A stretch of 17,307 bases of DNA, from the NCBI GenBank assembly GCA_031266635.1, contig JAISAN010000207.1:1-17307 (forward strand), given 5' to 3'. The position numbers and the translations under genes are program-made. This stretch comes from Treponema sp. Its GTDB lineage: Bacteria; Spirochaetota; Spirochaetia; Treponematales; Breznakiellaceae. The first letter of the stretch is position 1. Each line of letters begins with the position of its first letter. This document shows positions 6,478-12,899 of the stretch, in pieces. Below the pieces are notes generated by a model. It was not told the origin of the DNA and searched no databases. It saw only the letters and a program-made list of their open reading frames with translations.

Positions 6478-6992
6478 AAAAAAATATGCCGGTTCCGGCC
6501 TTTCTTCTGTTTCTGGTTTTAGCCCCTGCCCTTTACGGACAAACCGGAACTCTCGTCCAGCCCCTGAACCAGCCTGCTGTTTCCGAATTTCCCCAGTGGG
6601 CAAAAGATCTGCGCCGGGCCGAAATTATCGCCTTTGGAACCTTTCCCTTTACCATGTTTACCTCCACCTTCGTTATGGATACCTGGCGCGCTTCCAACCA
6701 CAACTGGGACGGTAAATATATGCCCTGGCCTCTTAAGACCGCGGGGGCCATTGAAATGACCAGCAAGGAGCATGAGATTGTATTCGCGGCGGCGGGGCTG
6801 CTGTCGATAACACTGGCGGTAACGGATCTGGTAATTATTAAAATAAAACGGCATAAGGCCCGGCAATGGGCCCTCCAGCTTCCCGAGGGGACTCCCATCA
6901 TCATAAAAAGGCCCTGGCCCGGAACCGGCCCGGAGTCCCCGGCGGAGGGCCCGGAAATCCCGGATGGTTCCGCCCCTCCGCTTGAGCCCTGA
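6474..6992 (+). CDS. Small secreted/membrane protein, function unknown
   Basis: The protein has 172 residues and starts at GTG overlapping the yggS stop (an ATG five codons in is the alternative). Residues 1-22 are a signal peptide (basic MKKNMP, hydrophobic AFLLFLVLAPAL, then Y-G-Q). A hydrophobic region at about 49-68 is rich in Phe and Thr. A clear transmembrane helix covers about 102-123 (IVFAAAGLLSITLAVTDLVI), followed by a positive stretch (KIKRHKARQ), suggesting a cytoplasmic C-terminus. The tail is proline-rich. I do not recognise a family. Its position between yggS and rluD in a gapless operon suggests co-expression rather than a direct functional link. It is probably an inner-membrane protein restricted to this lineage. 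Confidence 0.7.
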   Translation: MKKNMPVPAFLLFLVLAPALYGQTGTLVQPLNQPAVSEFPQWAKDLRRAEIIAFGTFPFTMFTSTFVMDTWRASNHNWDGKYMPWPLKTAGAIEMTSKEHEIVFAAAGLLSITLAVTDLVIIKIKRHKARQWALQLPEGTPIIIKRPWPGTGPESPAEGPEIPDGSAPPLEP

Positions 6993-7951
6993 TGCCCACT
7001 TTTTCCTGTACCGTGGATGAACCGGTTCCCGGCGGTCTGCGGCTTGACCGGTATATCGCGGAATGCCGGGGCCTTCTTTCCCGTTCCCAGATTAAATCCC
7101 GGCGCCTCAACGCCGAGGTAAACGGGAAGCGGGTAAAGCTTTCCCGGCTTGTAAAAACCGGGGATCGGCTGGAACTTTCCTGGGCCGAAGCGGAACCGGT
7201 CTATTTAATCCCCGAAGATATACCCCTGGATCTGATCTACGAGGATTCCCGGGCGGTGGTGATTAACAAGGCCCAGGGTATGGTGGTACATCCCGGCGCC
7301 GGTAACCGCCGGGGAACCCTGGCTAACGCGCTGCTGTACCGGCGGCTTTGCCGGGAAGGACGCGTTCCCCCCGGCGGTATTGTTCCCCCCGGCGCTTCCC
7401 CGCCGACCGGCCTTGAAGGTCTCCGGCCGGGGATCGTCCACCGCCTGGACAAGGATACCTCCGGGGCGCTTATTGCCGCCTGGGACGATGAGGCCCTGGC
7501 CTTTCTCGCGGAGCAGTTTAAAAACCGGCGGGTGAAAAAAAACTATATCGCCCTTATTCCCGGCGCGCCGGGAGAACCGGAGGGCCGTATTGAAACCTTT
7601 ATCGCCAGGGACAGCCGGGACCGGAAGCGCTTTGCCGTATCCGGCCGGGGGAAAATCGCCATAACCCGTTACCGGGTACTTCGCTCCTGGAAGAGCCATT
7701 CCCTGGTGATCCTGCGGCCGAAAACCGGGCGGACCCATCAGCTGCGGGTACATCTGCGCCACCTGGGCTTTCCCATCGCCGGAGACCCCGTTTATGGCGG
7801 CATGGATCCCCTGTTCCCGGACTGCGGCCTTATGCTCCACGCCCTGAGCCTTTCCCTCGTACTGCCGGAACATACGGAAGCTCAAACTTTCCGGGCCCCC
7901 CTGCCGGAACGGTTCCGCCTTTTTATAAAAAAACTCGAAGGGAAAGCTTAA
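6992..7951 (+). CDS. rluD: RluD-type 23S rRNA pseudouridine synthase
   Basis: The protein has 319 residues, typical of the RluA/RluD family. An N-terminal S4-like RNA-binding domain (about 14-70, with RLDRYIAE, SRSQIKSRR and VKTGDRLEL) is followed by the catalytic domain. The catalytic motif is GIVHRLDKDTSG (147-158), with D153 as the expected nucleophile. Other family blocks are VINKAQGMVVHPG (90-102), KKNYIALI and TGRTHQLRVHLRHLGFPIAGDPVYGG. RluD isomerises uridines in helix 69 of 23S rRNA, but the exact target cannot be read from sequence. A proline/glycine-rich insertion at about 123-145 (VPPGGIVPPGASPP) is unusual. Its ATG overlaps the preceding stop (TGATG). It is followed after 1 nt by a second pseudouridine synthase. 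Confidence 0.9.
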   Translation: MPTFSCTVDEPVPGGLRLDRYIAECRGLLSRSQIKSRRLNAEVNGKRVKLSRLVKTGDRLELSWAEAEPVYLIPEDIPLDLIYEDSRAVVINKAQGMVVHPGAGNRRGTLANALLYRRLCREGRVPPGGIVPPGASPPTGLEGLRPGIVHRLDKDTSGALIAAWDDEALAFLAEQFKNRRVKKNYIALIPGAPGEPEGRIETFIARDSRDRKRFAVSGRGKIAITRYRVLRSWKSHSLVILRPKTGRTHQLRVHLRHLGFPIAGDPVYGGMDPLFPDCGLMLHALSLSLVLPEHTEAQTFRAPLPERFRLFIKKLEGKA

Positions 7952-7952
7952 A

Positions 7953-8756
7953 ATGGCCGCGGCGGTTCAAAGCCCGGAGACCCCCCAATTAATTGAAGAA
8001 ACCGAGGATTTCGCGGTAGTTTATAAACCGCCCCGGGTCCACTGCGTCCCCCTGCGGGCCGGCGAAGGGGGAACGCTGCTGGAATGGTACGCCCGGCTCT
8101 TTCCGCCGGTGGCGGCGCTGCACGGTAAACGGCCCCTGGAGGGGGGAATTCTGCACCGGCTGGATTATGAAACCCAGGGCCTGGTGCTTTTCGGGAAAAC
8201 CCAGGCCGCCCTGGAAAACCTTTTTATCCAGCAGGAAGAGGGCCGCTTTGTCAAGGAATACGGGGCCATAAGCCACAGGGCGGGAGCTTCGCCGCCCCTG
8301 CCGGGTTTTCCGCCGCCCCCGGCCCTTCCCGGTTCCGGCACCTTTTGTATTCGGAGCTATTTTCGTTCCTACGGCCCCGGCGGAAAAGCGGTACGTCCGC
8401 TTGCCGGATTGAACCGGCCGGGTAAAAAAACAGCTTCGGACAGGGGCCGGCCCTATGAGACCGAAATTGTCGAAACCGCGGAACCGGGGAAGGAATTCCG
8501 GTATTTTACCCTGCGGATTAAACGGGGCTTTCGCCACCAGATCCGCTGTCATCTTGCCTGGCTGGGAAACCCCATCCGGGGAGATCCGCTCTACGGGCAG
8601 GCCGGGAAAGATACGGCCCCGCCGGAGGAGGGGGCGGTAAATCCGCCGGAAGGCCCGCTTGCCCTCCGCGCCCAGGGGCTCTTTTTTTTCGACCCCCAGA
8701 ATGGAAGGCCCCGGGAATACCGGATACTATCCCTTGGCGGGTATACGTCAATTTGA
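7953..8756 (+). CDS. RluA-family pseudouridine synthase without S4 domain
   Basis: The protein has 267 residues. It begins directly with the catalytic domain (EDFAVVYKPPRVHCVP, 18-33) and has no S4 domain. The catalytic motif is GGILHRLDYETQG (64-76), with D71 as the expected catalytic aspartate; the usual T-S-G is T-Q-G here. The C-terminal family block is FRHQIRCHLAWLGNPIRGDPLYG. An insert rich in Pro and Gly (about 108-150) separates the two halves. The substrate may be rRNA or tRNA and cannot be assigned; RluA, RluC and TruC-like relatives are all possible. It starts 1 nt after the rluD stop, so the two synthases are almost certainly co-translated. The structured element at 8771-8882 begins 14 nt after its stop. 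Confidence 0.88.
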   Translation: MAAAVQSPETPQLIEETEDFAVVYKPPRVHCVPLRAGEGGTLLEWYARLFPPVAALHGKRPLEGGILHRLDYETQGLVLFGKTQAALENLFIQQEEGRFVKEYGAISHRAGASPPLPGFPPPPALPGSGTFCIRSYFRSYGPGGKAVRPLAGLNRPGKKTASDRGRPYETEIVETAEPGKEFRYFTLRIKRGFRHQIRCHLAWLGNPIRGDPLYGQAGKDTAPPEEGAVNPPEGPLALRAQGLFFFDPQNGRPREYRILSLGGYTSI

Positions 8757-8770
8757 ACCATAGGTGTATG

Positions 8771-8882
8771 AGCGGAAGGAATATCCCTTCAAGGGGCATA
8801 CGGTGTCCGTAAGAAACGGTCAGGCCAAAGCCTGCGTAAGAAAAATGACAGCCCCCCCGCAGTAAGGGATATTCCTTCCGCT
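8771..8882. ncRNA. Candidate structured RNA or palindromic element closed by a perfect 19-bp stem
   Basis: AGCGGAAGGAATATCCCTT (8771-8789) is the exact reverse complement of 8864-8882. Inside, GGGGC (8793-8797) can pair with GCCCC (8851-8855), and CAGGC (8821-8825) pairs with GCCTG (8830-8834) around CAAA. TACGG (8799-8803)/CCGTA (8807-8811) and CCGT (8807-8810)/ACGG (8816-8819) are mutually exclusive hairpins. TTTT (8882-8885) overlaps the end of the closing stem. Nested, coaxial helices around a multiloop suggest an RNA rather than a simple operator. I could not match it to SRP RNA, 6S RNA, RNase P or a known riboswitch. Direction is undetermined; plus is favoured because it lies between plus-strand genes and would precede prs. 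A terminator or miniature transposable element remains possible. Confidence 0.5.
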
Positions 8883-8921
8883 TTTACGGAGTATGCTCAA
8901 AATTAACCAATACCCGGAGCC

Positions 8922-8950
8922 TTGACGGAGCCGGGGGTCCATGCCAAAAT
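8922..8950 (+). promoter_or_regulatory. prs: Possible promoter for prs
   Basis: TTGACG (8922-8927, 5 of 6) is followed after 17 bp by CAAAAT (8945-8950, 4 of 6). Initiation would fall near 8957, leaving almost no leader before the ATG at 8961, which also lacks a Shine-Dalgarno. The -35 lies between two copies of CGGAGCC (8915-8921 and 8926-8932). Confidence 0.3.
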
Positions 8951-8960
8951 ATCATCACCC

Positions 8961-10238
8961 ATGAATTATTCCAACCCGGCAAATCTTGCCGTAATTGCCT
9001 GTCCCGGCGGTGAGATTTTTGCCGATGAGGTAATTGTCCACTTAAAGAAACGTTACCATCATCATTTTAAGCGTCTTGCCGCGGAATTGGCAAAGCGGTA
9101 CAGCCTGGACGCCGGTGTAGTTATCCGGCGTATCAATTTTATCAATGAAGTTATTTCCTCCGGCCCCCATTCACAGGGCAGTACGGATGTCTTTTGTATT
9201 CCCCGTTTTAAGATTCCCGCCCGGTTTACCTTTTTCCCCAATGGAGAGGTAAAAGCGGAGATCCTTGAATCAATCCGGGGAAAGGATATCTATATCATCC
9301 AGGACGTGGAAAACCATTATCCGGTGAATTTTTCCGGTGGAGAAGAGAAAAAAGTCCTTTCGGTCAATGATCATTTGATGACGGTCTTTGTTACCGTAGA
9401 CGCCGCAAAGCAGGCCGGGGCAAAACAGATAACCCTGGTACTGCCCAATTTTCCCTATGCCCGCCAGCATAAGGCCAAGGGCCGGGAAGGGCTTACCGCA
9501 AGCCGGGTGGGGAAAATTCTGGAAGGTCTGGGGGTAAATCATATTATCACCCTGGATATTCATTCCCGGGATGTGGTTAACGCGTTTAACCGGATGCGGC
9601 TGGAAAATCTCCACGCCAGCTATCAGATCATCAGGGTCCTCTCCCAGCTTGAGGGGGTTTTGAACGATGATTTTGTGGTGGTTTCCCCGGATACCGGGGC
9701 GGTAGACCGGAATAAATTTTTCGCCAACGCCCTTAAAAAACCCCTGGCCCTGCTGTACAAGGAACGGGATTATTCACGGGTCAGCAAGGACGCTTTGGAG
9801 AATAATATTTCCGAGATTAAACTTTTGGGAAATGTGCAGGGCAAAACCGTTTTTATGGCTGATGATATGCTGGGAACCGGCGGCACCCTTCTTACGGGGA
9901 TGAAGATTCTCAAGGAAAACGGAGCGGGGAAGGTGATCTGTTCCATCAGCCTGCCCCTTTTTTCCGGGAACGCCATAAGTTATTTTGACCAGGCCTACCG
10001 GGACGGGCTTTTTTACCGGATCATCGGTACTAACGCGGTTTACCAGGAAGAGGTGTTACAGCGGGAATGGTACATCAGCGTGAACATCACCGGACTTTTT
10101 GCCCAGATTATTTCCCGGATTCACCAGCGTCTTTCCTTAAGCAGCCTGCTGGATAACCGGAAAATTATAACCCGGCTCCTGGCGGATACCCAGCCGGAAG
10201 GTCCGTTCCAGGGTCTGTTATTCCAGCCGGAGGATTAA
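8961..10238 (+). CDS. prs: Ribose-phosphate pyrophosphokinase (PRPP synthetase), long divergent form
   Basis: From ATG 8961 the protein has 425 residues, about 110 more than classical Prs. It transfers pyrophosphate from ATP to ribose 5-phosphate to make PRPP for purine, pyrimidine, NAD, His and Trp synthesis. Visible blocks are FFPNGEVKAEI (91-101), RGKDIYIIQD (106-115), the NDHLM...DAAKQAGAKQITLVLPNFPYARQH region (136-170, equivalent to the classical YARQDR loop), LDIHSRDVVNAF (198-209), SPDTGAVDR (242-250) and the PRPP/ribose-phosphate loop DDMLGTGGT (301-309; classically DDM-I-D-TGGT). The extra length is in the N-terminal region and C-terminal tail. The frame is also open from TTG 8922. 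ATG 8961 is preferred by codon, but has no clear SD and overlaps the stop of a 7-codon ORF (8941-8964). Confidence 0.88.
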   Translation: MNYSNPANLAVIACPGGEIFADEVIVHLKKRYHHHFKRLAAELAKRYSLDAGVVIRRINFINEVISSGPHSQGSTDVFCIPRFKIPARFTFFPNGEVKAEILESIRGKDIYIIQDVENHYPVNFSGGEEKKVLSVNDHLMTVFVTVDAAKQAGAKQITLVLPNFPYARQHKAKGREGLTASRVGKILEGLGVNHIITLDIHSRDVVNAFNRMRLENLHASYQIIRVLSQLEGVLNDDFVVVSPDTGAVDRNKFFANALKKPLALLYKERDYSRVSKDALENNISEIKLLGNVQGKTVFMADDMLGTGGTLLTGMKILKENGAGKVICSISLPLFSGNAISYFDQAYRDGLFYRIIGTNAVYQEEVLQREWYISVNITGLFAQIISRIHQRLSLSSLLDNRKIITRLLADTQPEGPFQGLLFQPED

Positions 10239-10262
10239 TCCTGCCGGTCCGCCCTGAAGCTC

Positions 10263-10278
10263 CCCGCCGGAAGGCGGG
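10263..10278 (+). terminator. Short GC hairpin between prs and the lipid kinase gene
   Basis: CCCGCC (10263-10268), GGAA loop, GGCGGG (10273-10278). There is no T-tract, so it is more likely an mRNA-stabilising or partial attenuation hairpin after prs than a full terminator. The whole gap to the next gene is under 90 nt. Confidence 0.35.
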
Positions 10279-10326
10279 CTCTTGGGTATCAGACCCCACG
10301 GCGAATGAAAACGGGGGAATAAGGTG

Positions 10327-11469
10327 ATGAATTCTGAAATTTTTGCCGCCCTGTTGTGCGGGATTTGCGCCCGTTCCCGGATTGTCCCGGACCGGCCCCT
10401 GCGCTGGACGATTATAACGAACCCCCAGGCGGGAGGGTTTACCATCCGTTCCCGCTGGAAAAAGCACCGCGCCATGCTTGAAGCTTCCTTAAGAAAAGCG
10501 GAACTTGTTCCCCCCAGGCCGGACAGCGGCCCTTCCCTGACTGCCCGGCAGGCGGACGGCTCCCTGGGAGCTTATGGGCTTATCCCTACCACCGCCGCCG
10601 GTCACGCGGGCACAATAACCGAAGCCCTGATTGATGAAATTCGCTCCGGCCTTGTTTCCGGCGGAGACCGGCAAAACACCCCGGGAAAAACAGCGCCTTT
10701 TCACCTGATTATCACCGCCGGGGGGGACGGGACAAGCCGTGAAGTCCAGGCCGCGCTGTTTTCTGCCCCGGCCCTGGTCCGTTCAAACTGCGCCGTCCTC
10801 CGTCTGCCTATGGGAACCGGGAATGACGGCGCCGACGCGCCGGAACTGGACCGCGCGCTGGAACTCCTCATTGCCCCGGCCTATATTCACTGGGCCGGAG
10901 CCCTGCGGCTCACCACCGCCGCGCCGGGAAAGGGGCCGTTTTTGGCGTTTAATATTCTTTCCATAGGGCTTGACGCCTTTGTTACCCACATGACCAATAG
11001 AATGAAGGGGCGGCTTCCCGGAGATTCCTACAAGCTCTGGGTGGATATTGCCGCCCTCTTATACGACAGGATTTACCGGGTGGGCCCCATGGATCTGCGG
11101 TTCTTTGACCCGGAAGGCCGGGAACAGCAGGCCTTCCGGGAGAAGGTGCTGCTTCTTGCGGTGGGGGAAAGCGGCCGCCGGACCTACGGCTCCCGGAAGA
11201 AAATTCTCCCCGACGACCGGAATGTCTGTCTGCTGCGGCAAATGTCCCTTTGGCGGAAAATGGCCCTGAAAGACCTGTTTAACAGCGGTACTCATGTGGA
11301 CAAGCCGGAAGCCCGGCTGTTTAACGCGGGACGGGTGGAATTCCGGGGAGAATACCCCATTCTTGCCCAGATGGACGGCGAAACAGTGCTGCTCGGGCCT
11401 GAAGATTTCCCCGGAACCATAGAAGTGATCGAAAAGGTCATCCCCGTATTGAAGCCGCAGTGCGTATAA
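10327..11469 (+). CDS. Diacylglycerol kinase catalytic-domain (YegS/LCB5-like) lipid kinase
   Basis: The protein has 380 residues from ATG 10327; a GTG three bases earlier would add one residue. GGGGGA (10313-10318) is the ribosome binding site. The DAGK catalytic domain is shown by NPQAGG (about residues 32-37), the nucleotide-binding GGDGT (about 132-136) and PMGTGND (about 161-167). The C-terminal region, with NILSIGLDAFVTHMTN and later VEFRGEYPILAQMDGE, matches the beta-sandwich half of the fold. Such enzymes phosphorylate diacylglycerol, sphingosine-like bases or related lipids, recycling lipids at the membrane. The substrate cannot be assigned from sequence. It follows prs by 88 nt and is probably in the same transcript. 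No signal peptide or transmembrane segment is evident. Confidence 0.85.
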   Translation: MNSEIFAALLCGICARSRIVPDRPLRWTIITNPQAGGFTIRSRWKKHRAMLEASLRKAELVPPRPDSGPSLTARQADGSLGAYGLIPTTAAGHAGTITEALIDEIRSGLVSGGDRQNTPGKTAPFHLIITAGGDGTSREVQAALFSAPALVRSNCAVLRLPMGTGNDGADAPELDRALELLIAPAYIHWAGALRLTTAAPGKGPFLAFNILSIGLDAFVTHMTNRMKGRLPGDSYKLWVDIAALLYDRIYRVGPMDLRFFDPEGREQQAFREKVLLLAVGESGRRTYGSRKKILPDDRNVCLLRQMSLWRKMALKDLFNSGTHVDKPEARLFNAGRVEFRGEYPILAQMDGETVLLGPEDFPGTIEVIEKVIPVLKPQCV

Positions 11470-11498
11470 TTGACAAGATACCGGCGGTATTATACCAT
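11470..11498 (+). promoter_or_regulatory. Consensus -35 promoter with dyad in the spacer
   Basis: A perfect TTGACA (11470-11475) is followed after 17 bp by TACCAT (11493-11498). Within the spacer is a perfect inverted repeat, ATACCG-G-CGGTAT (11478-11490). A dyad between -35 and -10 is a classic site for a repressor or MerR-type activator. TTGACA begins immediately after the lipid kinase stop and lies 63 nt upstream of the likely ATG of the orphan gene. Confidence 0.5.
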
Positions 11499-11532
11499 AT
11501 TTTATAAGAATAAGGGGTTAAAGAGGCTCTGG

Positions 11533-12168
11533 ATGACCAGTAATTTATTTGAAATTGCAAAAAAAATCCGGGAAATTCTTACCGAAAAGGCGCTACGAGA
11601 AGGCAGGCAGTCTTCAATGTCCGCGGCAAAATACCTTGCCGCCTATCTTGAGGCAAACCCCGCAAAACAGAACGAGATCCTCAGAAAAGAAACCCTCGAA
11701 GGTATGATGGAGGATATAAAAAATTCCGGCTTTTTTAAGCCCGAAAAATATCCCCTTTTGGAAAAAATAATCACCAAGGTCGGCGGGTATAATAACGATC
11801 CCTTTTCCTATAATGACTGCCTTACCGATGAAGAAAAGCAGGCCCTGCATATTAACGCCGAAAATAAGGTTTCCCGGGAAATGGTGGATTGTATGAGTGA
11901 AGCCGGGATATCCCAGACAGAACCCCGGAACATCATCCCGGTAATCTACTATATGAATTATTTTACCGTGGGCAGAAAATATAAATTGCTTGAATTTAAA
12001 GCCCGGGGCGTTCAAAAGGTAAAAATTGTCAATGTGGGCGGCGATCTTGATTGCAAGGTTATTGAGGGCCATGAGCGGGTTTTCCCCCTGGCCTCCGTTC
12101 CCCTTCTTCCGCTGCCGGAATGTGACGCCCCCTATTGCCGCTGTGAATACGCCCCCTGCGACGACTAA
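11533..12168 (+). CDS. Orphan protein with C-terminal Cys cluster, function unknown
   Basis: The protein has 211 residues from ATG 11533, preceded by AAAGAGG. The frame extends to TTG 11470, but that TTG is part of the TTGACA promoter box, so the shorter form is preferred. Residues 1-80 are predicted helical and charged (LFEIAKKIREILTEKA, YLEANPAKQNEILRK). Residues 135-180 look beta-rich (IPVIYYMNYFTVGRKYKLLEF, KVKIVNVGGDLDCKVI). The C-terminus carries Cys197, Cys202, Cys204 and Cys209 (C-x4-C-x-C-x4-C), which could bind a metal. There is no signal peptide, so it is probably cytoplasmic. Composition is less GC-rich than its neighbours, with more AAA/GAA codons. I do not recognise a family. 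It is the last plus-strand gene before the convergent mgtC. Confidence 0.7.
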   Translation: MTSNLFEIAKKIREILTEKALREGRQSSMSAAKYLAAYLEANPAKQNEILRKETLEGMMEDIKNSGFFKPEKYPLLEKIITKVGGYNNDPFSYNDCLTDEEKQALHINAENKVSREMVDCMSEAGISQTEPRNIIPVIYYMNYFTVGRKYKLLEFKARGVQKVKIVNVGGDLDCKVIEGHERVFPLASVPLLPLPECDAPYCRCEYAPCDD

Positions 12169-12192
12169 TCCGGGTAAAAAGCAGCCGCAAGC

Positions 12193-12879
12193 CTAATATT
12201 TTTCTTTAATCTCCACCCGGTCAATTCCTCCGGTAGATTTTAGTGAACTGGCAAGATCGTTAATATCCGTAACATCAGGTATGCTGATCAGAAGCCGAAG
12301 CTGGGAACCCTTGCCCTTGCTGGTTCCCTCGTTGACGTCCATTGATTGGGATCGGATGCCGAAATTTTTGAGAATTTCTATGGCCCTGCGGGCGTCGGGG
12401 CTTGATTGTTTGTAATGCAGTTCCAGAATCTTGTTCCGTTCCGAGGGGAAAAAGCGTTTTTCCAGGATGTCCAGGGCAAAAAGGGTAACGAGGCTGATAA
12501 GTTCCGCCGCCGCCGCTGCGATGAACATTCCCGCCCCGATGGCAAGGCCCACCGCGGCGATAAGCCAGAGCGACGCCGCGGTAGTAAGCCCCCGGATATT
12601 GTTTCCCAGCCGGAGGATGGCGCCGGTACCGAGGAACCCAATGCCCGAAACAACCTGGGCGGCGATTCTGCCGGGATCGCCGGTGGCAATAAATTGCTGG
12701 GGAAGCCAGATCGAAAGGAGCATCAGCAGGGTCGCCCCGACGGCAATGAGAATATGGGTCCGCAGACCCGCCACCTGGCGGCGGCTTGCCCGTTCAAAAC
12801 CGATAATGGCTCCCGCAAGAAAGCCAAGACCCAGGCGGATAAGCATATCTATTTCGTTTATGGAGGCGGCGTGTTCCAT
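12193..12879 (-). CDS. mgtC: MgtC/SapB-family membrane protein
   Basis: The protein has 228 residues. The N-terminal half holds about five transmembrane helices (11-28, 40-60, 72-90, 99-117, 118-137) and the family signatures GFERASRRQVAGLRTH (27-42) and SGIGFLGTGAIL...RGLTTAASLW (78-105). The C-terminal 80 residues form a soluble ACT-like domain (about 150-228), as in full-length MgtC. MgtC proteins are linked to growth at low magnesium and, in pathogens, to inhibition of the F-type ATP synthase and intracellular survival; the role in this organism is unknown. It is the last gene of a minus-strand run: the DUF4954 gene ends 20 nt upstream of its start. No terminator hairpin was seen in the 24 nt separating it from the convergent orphan gene. 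Confidence 0.88.
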   Translation of the reverse strand: MEHAASINEIDMLIRLGLGFLAGAIIGFERASRRQVAGLRTHILIAVGATLLMLLSIWLPQQFIATGDPGRIAAQVVSGIGFLGTGAILRLGNNIRGLTTAASLWLIAAVGLAIGAGMFIAAAAAELISLVTLFALDILEKRFFPSERNKILELHYKQSSPDARRAIEILKNFGIRSQSMDVNEGTSKGKGSQLRLLISIPDVTDINDLASSLKSTGGIDRVEIKEKY

Positions 12880-12899
12880 AATATTTAACTATAATTCTC

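Noticed and set aside
7205..7885. 226-residue minus-strand ORF inside rluD
   Set aside because: It lies fully within a well-supported pseudouridine synthase gene and has no recognisable motif; composition is that of an antisense shadow.
8771..8882. Cobalamin riboswitch suggested by the string CCCCGCAGTAAGGG
   Set aside because: The B12-box and the GGTG-x-AA-x-TCC core are missing, and the element is closed by a 19-bp perfect stem not seen in that class.
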